Positions 34,601 to 44,540 of a DNA stretch of 59,149 nt are shown piece after piece (within the stretch, counting starts at the first letter, position 1; the number at the start of each line of letters is the position of its first letter). The DNA comes from a virus: IMG/VR virus record IMGVR_UViG_3300024518_001350, positions 1-59,149 of that record. One strand, written 5' to 3'. Under the pieces are notes generated by a model, which saw only the letters and a program-made list of their open reading frames with translations, searched no databases and was not told where the DNA came from. Position numbers and translations under genes: made by a program.

Positions 34601-37600
34601 TATGCAGGACTTGGCATCTTCATTAAAGAATGGAGAAGATGGTTGGTTTAGTACACAGACTGGGATGATAACCTTACTTGATAGATTAGAATATTCACGC
34701 ATAGATGCTAACTCTTCAGATGAGGAAGTGTATCAAGTATTGCTCCCAATCCTGGGTCATGAGATGATGCACGCCTATGAGACACTTGGTTTAATAAAGC
34801 CTTCCGAGAAGAGAAGGATCCTGAAGAGGATGGAAAAGATAAAGAATGCAAATGGTCAGACCTTGGCAGATGAGGTGCGAGAACGGTATAGACATTTAGA
34901 GGGACCAGAATTAGAATCAGAGATGCTTGCTGTAGCGTTAGAGGTATATATAAAAGAGAGGGGATGGTCTTTAACTGATAAGCAGAAAGCATCTAAGAAA
35001 AAGGATATAACAGGTGCAGATGCAAGTGTGATGAGTAGAATTGGTACATGGCTCAGAGGTCTAGGGTCGTATGTCAATAGTAGTGAATGGACTGGAAGAG
35101 ATGAGAAGTTAATGAGTAAGTTTGTGCCAGGGGAGGAGAGGGACAGTCTTACTGTTAGGTCTGCTCGATCTGGCTTCAGACCATTTGATTCTATGGAGGG
35201 AACCATCAGGCCAGAGAGATACACCGATGGTGAGAAGATCGTATGGGATGGAGATGTAAATTCAAGAGGGGACAAGTGGTTAACTATCGTTGAAGTCAAG
35301 GATATACATAACTTGGCAGATGCTAAGGGTGTACCTTGGGATAACGATGAAGAATTTATGCAGAAAACTATGAGGCTAACTGGTAAATCTAACCATTTAG
35401 ATGAACTCAACCCAAGACAAAGGAGGCTTGTATACCTTGACCTAGCAGACATGCAAGATCCCTACAACATAACTGAAACTCAAAGAACTGTTATCCCTAA
35501 AGAAGAAAAGCCTAGAGCCTCAGCAGCCGATGAAGAAGGAGTTGATAACGAACCTTATACTTACGAAGAAGAGTATCCGGATGAAGCCTATGCTTATGAT
35601 GACGAATACGGTATGGGCAGCAGACCCATAGAAGAAGCTAGGAAACATATGAAAGAAAATGCAAATGTTTCCGTCAATATAGAAAGAATGTATGAGCAAG
35701 AGAATGTAGGTATATGGGATGAAAAGCAGCAAGAGATTATCCTTAGGGAGCTTATACAGAATGCATGGGATGCTGTTAAGGGTGCATACCGGAATGGCAT
35801 TATAGATGAGGGGTCTGGTGTTATAAACGTAGAGATAGAAAGTCCAAATGACTATACAATTTTGGAGCCCGAAGGCAAGGTTCAATCTAAGAAGACAATG
35901 GACTATGATGATCTTGAATCTTTATTTGATGGGATGGATGGCGATGTAGAATTAGTACTCTCCAACATGCGTAAGATGGGAAGCATAGAAGAAAATAATA
36001 CTTTTACCTACAGTGGATCAATGGAAGTTCAGGATAGTGGAACTGGTATGTCACCTGAAGATATAACATACCATTTCCTTAACATCAAGGGATCCTCTAA
36101 GCCCAGCACTGAAGCTTCTGAGACAAGCGGAGGATGGGGTGACGCCAAAATGAGGTTCCTCTTTAATCCAAGCCTTATAGTAGTTGAGTCAACCCAGAAC
36201 GGATTAACTACTAGAATCGTATCTGACAGTCGTACTCTCATAGAAAGCTCAACGGACGTAAACATCGTGCTACCTCACAGTGTTGAGCAAGCATGGAACT
36301 ATGGTACGAGTATGGGTCCGACATGGAGTGATGGACGATTTGACTCAGGAACAAGTGTAAAAGTTTTTCTACCAGTAGACATGCCTGTAAAACACGTAAA
36401 TAGTAAACAACGCAAGGATGTCAAGTGGACCAACCACCCAAGGTTCATGAGCTTTCCTCTAATAGGAGATGTCAAAGTAGATCTCATAGTGGATGGCGTT
36501 AGGACTGATCCAAAGGAAGACTATGATGCACCTGGGAATAGAGAAATCCCAGGAATGGGTAAGGACTTAGACATAGGTGGTAAGTACGAGGAGCCAGTTA
36601 GGTACAACGCAGATTGGGGATACATTGATGTTTACAAAGGGCCTTTTGTAACCAGACAGGTGGAGCCCGGTGATAACTTTTCAACTGCTCCAGTATACGT
36701 GTTCTCATCAGGGCTTTACCAGTTTGACACTAGAGGCCCTCAGAGATCTGGAGACACTGAGTTCTCTGGAAGGGTTGACAAAGCATTCCGATTTGATGCT
36801 TCACATGTGATTGGCAGGCTTCTAAATCGAGAGATTCTATTAGATGTACATTCAAATGTCAGACCAGGGGAGGGGGACTACCCATTCCCTAAGTCAAGAG
36901 ATTCATTGATGGAGGAGGCCAAGGAACTCACTACTATCATAGCTAGGGACATTGTAGGGGAAAGAAGAGATCTGGATAGGAAGGACTTTACCGTTAAGAT
37001 GGGTGACGCCACTTACATGAATAGAACAAATGATCCTGTTCAACAAGGGTTCGTCCACATGGATGATGAAGGGAATGCAATCGAACCTTCTGATGATACC
37101 CTCAACAATGATTTGCCATTACTATATAACTTCAGCACCATCGACAACGAAGATATAACTAATAAACAGATGGAGTTCATCGGAGGGTTGGGCAATATCT
37201 TTCGTGATTTCATAGTTGATATAGACGAGAAGGATATACAAGAGCTAGGTTCTCATAGGAAGACTATGGAATATCCTATGAGAAAGCGAGAGAAGATTGG
37301 TAATTGGTCTACTGCTATTGCTATAGCTCCGAAGAGTGACTGGGCTGGACTGAACATGTTCAAAACATTTTCAGACTCCAGTCTTGATCCAGACTCTTCA
37401 GATTTTAAGGGCTTCAGCGGTATTATGCTAATAGACCCATTCAAGTATAACTTCACCAAGTATCTAGAACAGTACATATCTAAAAACCAAGATATAATAG
37501 ATATGAACTCACATGCAACAACGGCGCAGCAGCTATCTCTAGTTAGCCTTTTACAGAAAACTAATCTTGAGACCTACGCAACAACCTGGGCAAACGCAAT

Positions 37601-40600
37601 CTATTCCACGATGGCACATGAAGCCCTTCATGTTAATCACAGGAGTCATAGTCCCGAAAGATTTATTATAGCCTTGGAAAAGTTTATTTCTGAAGGTGTT
37701 CCTTTGCACAATTTACAAGTCCACATAGACAGCCTATCTGAGCTGTTTACCCAAAACCTAAACGAGTATATAGAATTAAAGGAGATGTATGACGGAGCCA
37801 ATGCGAAATCTGATATCGGCATTCTGGAAGGGACAGAGCTACCAAAGCAAAAGCCCATTCTCAACCAAGATGATAGGGGTCTTAATACCACTAGAGACAC
37901 ACGGTCTGCTGAGCGGACAGGAGGGAGACAAAGAACTGGAGAGTCAGTTCCTCTCGGCGAAAGAGGAAGTAGAAGCAATGAGCGAAGGGGAGTTTCTAGA
38001 CTTCGTAAAGGAATAGTTGGTGAGAAGGGTAAAGCTAGTCGTAACAATACCTCGGCAGGAGGTTCAAGCTGGAGAAACCCTGCTCATGTAGGACAACCAG
38101 ATCTTATTAATAATCCAATAAGCACAAAGGATGGAAATAGGAAAATAGATATAGACAAGAAAGGCTTTCATCTACCTACTTACTTAAGGAGTGTTATTGA
38201 ATCAGTTGTACAGCATTATGCTTTATCTCGAAAGGATGAATATAATAATACTTATGGTAAGCAGAGGTTTACACCAGAAAGAGAACAATCTCTGATAGGA
38301 CAGTATAATAACATAAGCATCGAGCCATCACGGGATGACCATCCTCGTTTTCAACAGCATGATCCAAAGGATGGATATACAACTAATACTGAGATATTCA
38401 AAGAATACGTTAGTAAATATATTGCAGATGTAATAGCCTCAGACCTTGGTATACAAACTGCTGGTACTGATTTCGTCAATGACGAAAATCTAGGTGCTGC
38501 AATTGATGAAGTGATACATGAACATCATGTTAACATGATTGCTATGGGGATTAAGGATTCTAGATTCAGGCTTGACAATGGGTATGGATTGGGATCTACG
38601 CAAGCAGAATGGGATGCAGCCACGTCCATTGAAAAAGAATTAATCATTGAGGAAATTATCGAACTGCAAGTTGAGAGTATTGCTGATGAAGAATTCGGAA
38701 CAGGTGATAAAGCTATTCCTATAACGATTGATCAGGTTCGGGATGCAGTATTCAAAATACAAACCGGAAGGAAGTGGCGTAAAGGTCAGGACTCGGATAG
38801 ACCTATCAGGAATTCAGTTATAGAAAAATTTCGGATCCGAAATGATAAAGACGGAGGAAGATTAAAGGTTATAGAGAAATCTTTCGTAAGATTTACTGGA
38901 CAGGGTAGATATGAGGAGAAAGGTAAAGCTAGTAGGGGAAACCAAGGGGTGGTGGTTACTCCTGATGATGTTTCAATGCTTAGTGAGCTTACTTTGTTTC
39001 ATGGAGGAGACTCTGTACTGAAGAGTCTCAGGAGTGGGAGTGAAGGTGGGTCACTAGGCAGTGGGATTTACCTCACTCCTACAAGGGAAAAGGCTGAAGG
39101 TTACGGAAAGAATCTCTATTCCGTCAATGTAAAGATTGACAATCCTCTTATCATAAGTTCATCCCGAGACGTCACTGCCAAAGCTACCCAACCCCTTAAC
39201 TGGGCCGGAAGCAACACTGCTCCCCGGTGGCTTAATCCTGCTGAACACCTATTGATAAAGCTTGGGGTGCCGAGTGAGAAGGCTCATTCCATAGTCGAAA
39301 AAGAGGAAGAAGAGTACGGTTACGTAAGAAACCGAATCCGTTCTCTGGCGAGAAGACAGGGTTACGATGGTATACTACAGTTTATAGATGGTGAGCTAAT
39401 GGAGGTTGTTGCATTCAGCAAAGGTCAGGTTTCCAATGTAGCCGACGCCATTGGTGAAGAGAAAGGTATGGCTAATATACCAAAGAGGGAAAGGGAAAGA
39501 CTAGAACGTGATAGGCTTGAGGCTATAGAGCAACTACCCCCTGATGAGAGAAGGAGAGTTAAAGAGAGGGATAGGATAGCAAAGGCTAATTCTCTAGCCA
39601 CTAAGGCCAGGAGAAAGGAAGAGGCTGCTGCTAAGAAGGTAGTAGATGACGAGAGAGAACTCCTTGAGAGGGACATAGATACTACTATGTCAAGAGGTAG
39701 GGATCTTGGTAACATGCCAGTACAAATCTTAACCCTCAAGCATACTCCAACAGGGACAAGCATTGATATACACAAGTATCCGAAGGCTAGTGATACACTT
39801 CCATCAATAGTGGGTGTGGATATACCAGTACGCAGTGAGGGATTAGGAAGTGCTGCGATACTCATGGATTATGCTAGGGATATATATCCAGACATCAGAG
39901 TAGAACTAGGTACAGGTGACGCAACAGTACCTAATGCTAAGCGTGTTACATTGATCAGGGATCTAAGTACTGATCAAATACGGAAGCTTATCGAGGTCAA
40001 TGAAATGTTGAAAGAGCGATCCCCTAACAACACTTCTAATTACGAATCAGAAGAATACATACAGGTATTAGCTAACAGGGGAGAAAGAGGTAAAGCTTCT
40101 AGGGGGTTCGATACCACCTTACCTGATCAATTCAGGGCGAAGAAGTTAACATTTAATAAGAACACTCTCGACATGATGGTGAAGGAAGCTAAGTCTATAG
40201 CTATCAACAAGATAAAATCTAGATCCTATCCTGATCTGAAAGGTACCGAGAAGGACAGAAGGATTAAGGATATGGTTAGTAGGCAGCAACGATACTACAA
40301 TGACATCATAAGAGATGACAACATAGCGATGAAGGTAGACGTAGTATCTAAGCTTAGCAATCTATACTCTTCCAATCAGTCAGCCACTAACCATGGAGTT
40401 AACAGCTCTGATCTGTATCAGTTCCTTAAGGAGCTATCAGATGCCGGTGTTTCTAGTAATAGAGTCTTTAAGATAAAGAATGATATGTACGATAGCATGG
40501 GTATGGAAACTAGGAAGATAAAGATAAACGATCTAGAAAGAAATTTATTAGATGACGTATCTAAGATACAGTTCTCTCAAGAATTACTAGAGACTAAGAC

Positions 40601-43600
40601 TCCATTCTCTTCAATCCAGCAGTTGATGGATGACTTTAAAGAAAGAAGTCTTACTACCACACCTCGGACTCAGAATATAAATGGGAGTACGGCTTACTTC
40701 ATTGGAAACGAGCTTGGGTTCACTGAGCCGATTGCTATATTCATGAAGCCTTCCGGGTTCAGGGATATGTCTATAGTTGAGATTGTATCCAACGCCGAGT
40801 ATGGGTCTAGGAATATAGAGTATGCGGGTGAAGGGTCACCTCCACTCCATGGTGCTGAAGCGACAGTAAGAACAGCAATGATTATGCTTGATCCAAGCCT
40901 AGGCAGCAAGGTTGCACAATCAACAGAGAAAGGAAGAGCAAGCCTAGGGTATAACTCAACAGTGCATAGTACTGAAGAGCAAGCGATAATGGCTAAGGTT
41001 CATGCACCTGTAAAGCATAGTATATTCAACCAACTAAAAATGTTCTTTGCCGATGACAGCTTCCGAGAGCAGAAGCTATTGGATACAAGGGAAGGATTGG
41101 TGTTCAAGTATGATCCCATAGAGAAGACTTCTGATGAGGTGAGAAGAAGAGCCTTGGATAGGGATCCTGAAAACCCTGTGCTACTGTCCGACACTGGACT
41201 TGGAGATGTTATTCTGGCACAGAAGGGTAATGGTTTACTAGCTGCTTCGTTGAAGTATGGTGTACCAATCTTTGATAAGGTAGCTGGGCTAACTCAAGCT
41301 AAGCTAGGTAGCTTCAAGCTACAGAACATTGAAGGACTACCACCCATATATGAAAAAGAATTTGGTGGCATGATAGACATACTTGGGCCTGCCATAAGTG
41401 ACTATGGTATCAGGGAAGACCTAATGAGGAAGGTCCATGTAGTTCTGTTAGCAACCAGAGGAAGGAGATTTATAAAGGAGAAAAAATTAATACCAGAGGG
41501 TATTAATCCAGAATACCTAGCACTAGCTGATAAGTTCTTGAAGACAAACCCAGAGATTCAAGCCATAGTACACAACTATCAGAGATGGAATGAAGCAATG
41601 ATAGACCATGGGGTTGCTACTGAGTACCTATCCGAGGAGCAGGGTGCAGCATTAAAGAAAAATATGGATTACGTTTCGTTCAAGAGACAATCAATGAACA
41701 TGGAAGACCAACTCTTAGATCATGATTCACTCTTCAATCAGGAACTTCAAGAAGGACTTAAGGGTGACCTCCAAGATCTTAAGCAACCACCCAGGTACAA
41801 GGGTAGCAGGTATGGATTGATAGAAGGCTTCCTAGAGGGAGCTAGCCTTAATGCGTTTACTATGATCCAGAGGGGTCTGAATAATCGGGCAAGTAAGTCT
41901 GTAATAAATGATCAGAAGATTATATTCCCCGATCAGGTTAGGCGTGCAGGTGAGGGCAAAGATGCTAATGGAGTAGATAACAATAAGCTTAGGGATATGA
42001 ATGGTGAGCTACCCACCATGATAGTGAGGGAGAATGGTGAAGAGGTAACATATGTAATAGCTGATGCTCGTGTGGCGAATGCAATGAAGGGATCAATAGG
42101 TATTAGGGATCCATTTGTGGATGGAGTAATGGCTAGGTTCTCTGCTGTGCTGAGGAAGGGTGTCACCATAGCACCAGAGTTTATATACAGAAACACACTA
42201 AAAGATCCAATGGTAAATGCTCTGATCGGTGGTCAATTCAAGGGCTGGAAGGCTCTTACATTGCCATTCGTTGTAGCGGGCAATGCAGTGTCTCACCTTG
42301 CAGGTGGGTCAAGCTACTACACTAAGGAGTTCCTTGAGCTTGAGTCCGTTGGTGGTGCTAGTGGTATCTATAATGATGCACTGTATGCACCAACCCCCGA
42401 GGGATTCAACAACATGCTGGGAGATCAGAAGAGGGGCAAGATAGGATTGAATCCAAAGAAGACATTCTTCGCTATATGGGATGGGCTTGGTGTTGCAAGT
42501 ACCAAATCTGAAACTGCAACTAGGGAGAGAGTTTATGATTCAGTATTGAATGAAACTGGTAGCCTTAAAGAAGCTTTGATACAAGGCATTGAAGTTATGA
42601 ACTATGACAGGAGAGGTGGTAACCAGAACTTTGCTAGGTACGCTTCGATGGCAACCTTCTTGAGTGCCAGTATAAACGGTTGGGACATAGCAGACAGGAC
42701 ATTAAGAAAGGGTACATATAGTATTGATGCCAATCAGAACAACAACGAAGCAAGGAAGAGAGCATGGTACAGGGTAGGTGCGATGGCTGCATTATCTGTC
42801 GGCTATGCCCTAGCATGGGCAGGTGGAGATGATGATGAATGGAGATCATTCGGAGATGAGGTTAGATATAGTAACTGGTTAGTTCCATTCTTTGGTAGTG
42901 CTATCGCAGTCGGGTTGCCATTTGAGTTAGGTGTACTAACTAAGGTGATACCAGAGCTAGCGGTAAGGACGATGCTAAAGGGTATGGATCCATCTGAAGC
43001 AGCCATGATACTGCTAGGTCAAGTTTGGGGTGCAGCTCCAAACATAGCTATGCCTACAGCCTTAGCTGGCATGATCAACATAGGCGGGAGTCCTTGGTCA
43101 GAATCAAGAGGGTGGAATCCCTTCCTTAAGTCTCCTATAATCCCTGACCATATGCCAGTTGGTCCAATGGCTTACGATAATAAGACTAGCCTAACTGCAA
43201 GAGGCTTAGCTACTATGCTTCCGGGTGGTAGTAGTCCTAAGAAATGGGAACATCTTGTCTCTATGTATGGTGGCACCATGGCTGTCAATATCCTAGCTAT
43301 AGCTGATACACTCGTTGATCAACTGATGCCTGGGTTTGCAGCTACCCCCTACACTGAAGCATTTGAAAATATACCTACAGTGAGAGCTATACTCAAACAC
43401 CCGGATGGTGCATCACATATAAATAAATTCCATAAATGGTTCAAGCAGGTAGAGGATCTTACTCATGAGGTTAGAGTTCTGAGTATAGAGAATCCAGCGA
43501 AGGGAAGAAAATTAAAAGAGGCAAACCGTACTACATTGAAGTATGCTCCGATGGCTCAGTCAGTTAAGTCTAGACTTCAAAAGCTTGATAGAAAAGCAAG

Positions 43601-43754
43601 GATAATCAGAGCAAATAAGCATATGGGTAGTAGCGAAAGAACAAAAGCGTTAGAGAGAATAAGGCTAATGAAATTAACTGAGGTTCAGAGGTTTAACAAA
43701 AAGATAGAGGGTAAAGATTACAAGCACATGTCTTATAGTGGTAGAACGTACTGA
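31683..43754 (+). CDS. Giant polyvalent protein (4023 aa): two HExxH sites, GHKL ATPase, ART-like domain, LPD38-like C-terminus
   Basis: Domains in order: an N-terminal glycine-zipper membrane-like stretch (residues ~150-195); winged-helix-like segments (~510-690); a zinc-peptidase-like HEMMH at 1026-1030; a GHKL (HSP90/MutL-type) ATPase with E1356, N1360, D1363, then DSGTG at 1451-1455 and GGWGDA at 1483-1488; a second HExxH, HEALH at 1979-1983; an ADP-ribosyltransferase-like domain with H2440, Y2463 and E2574 in the polyvalent-ART layout; a coiled, charged stretch (~2600-2670); a GNAT-like segment (~2730); and a C-terminal region with hydrophobic helices resembling large polyvalent protein-associated domain 38. 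EKGKASR-like motifs separate the later modules. Such proteins are thought to be packed or injected and act on host targets at entry. The GTG start overlaps the previous stop. Domain calls are by motif; ATPase and ART are the firmest. Confidence 0.8.
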   Translation: MGTYKYFFPTGGYYPVEDDVSMEDAGNQLQELYPAGFYQNFSPMQREEDIRQREADNQGFFMDVVGEPILTGLERHLTTLPLAGRLAHDFATATKEQMNDPRHLQQYRDDFAAMSQEKQKHTFRQASELIARGEFTDSAKELGMSGLENFFGMLAHWAPTIASSKLGAAAGTAIAPGPGTLAGGMIGYSAMSADQFLAENLMESIQSNPDITLNDIADRFPHLLLATAGQVATEAVAFKVLGLFSNKLLGSIPKNAPIKRELVNSTQRKIASITGPRSTVPRNIAQGAVGEGGAEVLQHIMTKWQANVPIDYAEEDHMWELMENFWGGLSGGAGIGAMTSLIDGRNPQTSKRDKDLQDEKIKSWAHARARTAQLETQRLEAENRDKQAQAAENSQLEAELINEQIDVDRNEGRSVVSEEDIHAAALERNINSRDGGFIDFVRRTFPSHEGQIDSLSDLSLQEKNILYQNLKRFQRQGATGTGESQPVSFRAHSDSDIEKVTDSIAKRFKRHKNKAKLFTVEDVKKILGDASDERAKSLIEELRVNGVVENEGVTETLERLTKKHREDSVDYDNDFEPDYTAQQLSDLSEEASNWNEGDNISPELGRLILDNSGYVLNDAQVDPNTRAILDIARETTTFPTWEEIQRRTKGSSQAETVLKSQYDEVVEKLKADGSLQTNADGELFLASRYEQGVVGRQYRGVERGKFVVRALDGSIISVHDTIEGAKQSAHEANEDKGGGGYDLTDDFGNTTRITGRKSKERALAFIRQHKNSKYKIYVDGVEAESNLSKTKAEKLSRWMRSTNGLTGQEGRRRITVGRDESSFQFRSTPDSYLNKLPDVISAGNTKENLFVVEETKLGEQGRYLGSKLIGLADTLADAESKANNFRDLRRKSFDSVGGKIVEEDADLADLRNDPIGHATRRVREESPHLSEPITPSESKIYKAEMTEYGKRLEKYFNRAKLGHYGIGLQFVHNMQDLASSLKNGEDGWFSTQTGMITLLDRLEYSRIDANSSDEEVYQVLLPILGHEMMHAYETLGLIKPSEKRRILKRMEKIKNANGQTLADEVRERYRHLEGPELESEMLAVALEVYIKERGWSLTDKQKASKKKDITGADASVMSRIGTWLRGLGSYVNSSEWTGRDEKLMSKFVPGEERDSLTVRSARSGFRPFDSMEGTIRPERYTDGEKIVWDGDVNSRGDKWLTIVEVKDIHNLADAKGVPWDNDEEFMQKTMRLTGKSNHLDELNPRQRRLVYLDLADMQDPYNITETQRTVIPKEEKPRASAADEEGVDNEPYTYEEEYPDEAYAYDDEYGMGSRPIEEARKHMKENANVSVNIERMYEQENVGIWDEKQQEIILRELIQNAWDAVKGAYRNGIIDEGSGVINVEIESPNDYTILEPEGKVQSKKTMDYDDLESLFDGMDGDVELVLSNMRKMGSIEENNTFTYSGSMEVQDSGTGMSPEDITYHFLNIKGSSKPSTEASETSGGWGDAKMRFLFNPSLIVVESTQNGLTTRIVSDSRTLIESSTDVNIVLPHSVEQAWNYGTSMGPTWSDGRFDSGTSVKVFLPVDMPVKHVNSKQRKDVKWTNHPRFMSFPLIGDVKVDLIVDGVRTDPKEDYDAPGNREIPGMGKDLDIGGKYEEPVRYNADWGYIDVYKGPFVTRQVEPGDNFSTAPVYVFSSGLYQFDTRGPQRSGDTEFSGRVDKAFRFDASHVIGRLLNREILLDVHSNVRPGEGDYPFPKSRDSLMEEAKELTTIIARDIVGERRDLDRKDFTVKMGDATYMNRTNDPVQQGFVHMDDEGNAIEPSDDTLNNDLPLLYNFSTIDNEDITNKQMEFIGGLGNIFRDFIVDIDEKDIQELGSHRKTMEYPMRKREKIGNWSTAIAIAPKSDWAGLNMFKTFSDSSLDPDSSDFKGFSGIMLIDPFKYNFTKYLEQYISKNQDIIDMNSHATTAQQLSLVSLLQKTNLETYATTWANAIYSTMAHEALHVNHRSHSPERFIIALEKFISEGVPLHNLQVHIDSLSELFTQNLNEYIELKEMYDGANAKSDIGILEGTELPKQKPILNQDDRGLNTTRDTRSAERTGGRQRTGESVPLGERGSRSNERRGVSRLRKGIVGEKGKASRNNTSAGGSSWRNPAHVGQPDLINNPISTKDGNRKIDIDKKGFHLPTYLRSVIESVVQHYALSRKDEYNNTYGKQRFTPEREQSLIGQYNNISIEPSRDDHPRFQQHDPKDGYTTNTEIFKEYVSKYIADVIASDLGIQTAGTDFVNDENLGAAIDEVIHEHHVNMIAMGIKDSRFRLDNGYGLGSTQAEWDAATSIEKELIIEEIIELQVESIADEEFGTGDKAIPITIDQVRDAVFKIQTGRKWRKGQDSDRPIRNSVIEKFRIRNDKDGGRLKVIEKSFVRFTGQGRYEEKGKASRGNQGVVVTPDDVSMLSELTLFHGGDSVLKSLRSGSEGGSLGSGIYLTPTREKAEGYGKNLYSVNVKIDNPLIISSSRDVTAKATQPLNWAGSNTAPRWLNPAEHLLIKLGVPSEKAHSIVEKEEEEYGYVRNRIRSLARRQGYDGILQFIDGELMEVVAFSKGQVSNVADAIGEEKGMANIPKRERERLERDRLEAIEQLPPDERRRVKERDRIAKANSLATKARRKEEAAAKKVVDDERELLERDIDTTMSRGRDLGNMPVQILTLKHTPTGTSIDIHKYPKASDTLPSIVGVDIPVRSEGLGSAAILMDYARDIYPDIRVELGTGDATVPNAKRVTLIRDLSTDQIRKLIEVNEMLKERSPNNTSNYESEEYIQVLANRGERGKASRGFDTTLPDQFRAKKLTFNKNTLDMMVKEAKSIAINKIKSRSYPDLKGTEKDRRIKDMVSRQQRYYNDIIRDDNIAMKVDVVSKLSNLYSSNQSATNHGVNSSDLYQFLKELSDAGVSSNRVFKIKNDMYDSMGMETRKIKINDLERNLLDDVSKIQFSQELLETKTPFSSIQQLMDDFKERSLTTTPRTQNINGSTAYFIGNELGFTEPIAIFMKPSGFRDMSIVEIVSNAEYGSRNIEYAGEGSPPLHGAEATVRTAMIMLDPSLGSKVAQSTEKGRASLGYNSTVHSTEEQAIMAKVHAPVKHSIFNQLKMFFADDSFREQKLLDTREGLVFKYDPIEKTSDEVRRRALDRDPENPVLLSDTGLGDVILAQKGNGLLAASLKYGVPIFDKVAGLTQAKLGSFKLQNIEGLPPIYEKEFGGMIDILGPAISDYGIREDLMRKVHVVLLATRGRRFIKEKKLIPEGINPEYLALADKFLKTNPEIQAIVHNYQRWNEAMIDHGVATEYLSEEQGAALKKNMDYVSFKRQSMNMEDQLLDHDSLFNQELQEGLKGDLQDLKQPPRYKGSRYGLIEGFLEGASLNAFTMIQRGLNNRASKSVINDQKIIFPDQVRRAGEGKDANGVDNNKLRDMNGELPTMIVRENGEEVTYVIADARVANAMKGSIGIRDPFVDGVMARFSAVLRKGVTIAPEFIYRNTLKDPMVNALIGGQFKGWKALTLPFVVAGNAVSHLAGGSSYYTKEFLELESVGGASGIYNDALYAPTPEGFNNMLGDQKRGKIGLNPKKTFFAIWDGLGVASTKSETATRERVYDSVLNETGSLKEALIQGIEVMNYDRRGGNQNFARYASMATFLSASINGWDIADRTLRKGTYSIDANQNNNEARKRAWYRVGAMAALSVGYALAWAGGDDDEWRSFGDEVRYSNWLVPFFGSAIAVGLPFELGVLTKVIPELAVRTMLKGMDPSEAAMILLGQVWGAAPNIAMPTALAGMINIGGSPWSESRGWNPFLKSPIIPDHMPVGPMAYDNKTSLTARGLATMLPGGSSPKKWEHLVSMYGGTMAVNILAIADTLVDQLMPGFAATPYTEAFENIPTVRAILKHPDGASHINKFHKWFKQVEDLTHEVRVLSIENPAKGRKLKEANRTTLKYAPMAQSVKSRLQKLDRKARIIRANKHMGSSERTKALERIRLMKLTEVQRFNKKIEGKDYKHMSYSGRTY

Positions 43755-43784
43755 TATTTAACTTAAAAGAATAGGAGATTTTCT

Positions 43785-44540
43785 TTGGGGAGAAAAAAGC
43801 ATCTCGTTATAGGGGACAGTCATTCAAAGCCAGGGATCAGTAATGCTAGGTACACATGGTTAGGAAGGATGATCGCAGCAGAGAAGCCTGATGTCATTAT
43901 AGACATAGGTGATTTCTATGACATGGAATCATTATGTGGGTGGGACAAGGGCAAGAGAGCATTCCAAGGAAGAGAATATAAAAAAGATATTGAACACGGG
44001 TTAGATGCACAGGACAGGATAGAGGCAGAGCTAAAGAAAGTTAAGGGGTACAAGCCTAAGAAGATTAGATGCTTAGGTAACCATGAGAATAGAATATCTA
44101 GAGTGGTCGAGGACCAAGCAGAGTTCTATGGAACCTTAACTCGTAGTCATTTCCAGAGTGAAGAGTATGGCTGGGAAGAGCATGACTATCTTGAGCCAGT
44201 CAAGGTTGATGGCATAGCATACTGCCACAGCTTTGCCTCTGGTATAATGGGACGACCAATCAGTGGTGAAAACCCAGCAGCATCACTACTTAATAAAAAG
44301 AAAATGAGTTGTATAATTGGTCACAACCATGTGCTAGACTTTGCAACAAGAAACGATGCAATGGGAAAGAAGATGAGTGCAGTTTCAGTTGGTTGTTTCT
44401 TTGAACATGATGAAGCTTATGCTGGTCCACAAGTAAATAGGATGTGGGATAGGGGCATAGTAATTCTTAATGATGTTCAGGCTGGTGAGTTTGACTTTGA
44501 GTGGTGGTCAATGAGAAGAATAAAGGGGAAATATTCATGA
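43785..44540 (+). CDS. Calcineurin-like metallophosphoesterase (251 aa)
   Basis: The two-metal phosphoesterase pattern is complete: D11-x-H13 (GDSHS), D43 (IDIGDFYD), N99-H100-E101 (CLGNHENR), and later CHS and GHNH. Such enzymes hydrolyse phosphomono- or diesters; the phage substrate is unknown (nucleotides, nucleic acid ends or protein). The start is TTG after AGGAG. The next gene starts within its stop (ATGA), so the two are coupled. Confidence 0.85.
   Translation: MGRKKHLVIGDSHSKPGISNARYTWLGRMIAAEKPDVIIDIGDFYDMESLCGWDKGKRAFQGREYKKDIEHGLDAQDRIEAELKKVKGYKPKKIRCLGNHENRISRVVEDQAEFYGTLTRSHFQSEEYGWEEHDYLEPVKVDGIAYCHSFASGIMGRPISGENPAASLLNKKKMSCIIGHNHVLDFATRNDAMGKKMSAVSVGCFFEHDEAYAGPQVNRMWDRGIVILNDVQAGEFDFEWWSMRRIKGKYS

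Noticed and set aside
41933-43006. Several leftward frames within the 3' part of the giant gene
   Set aside because: Short antisense frames in a continuous 12-kb coding frame; no start signals.
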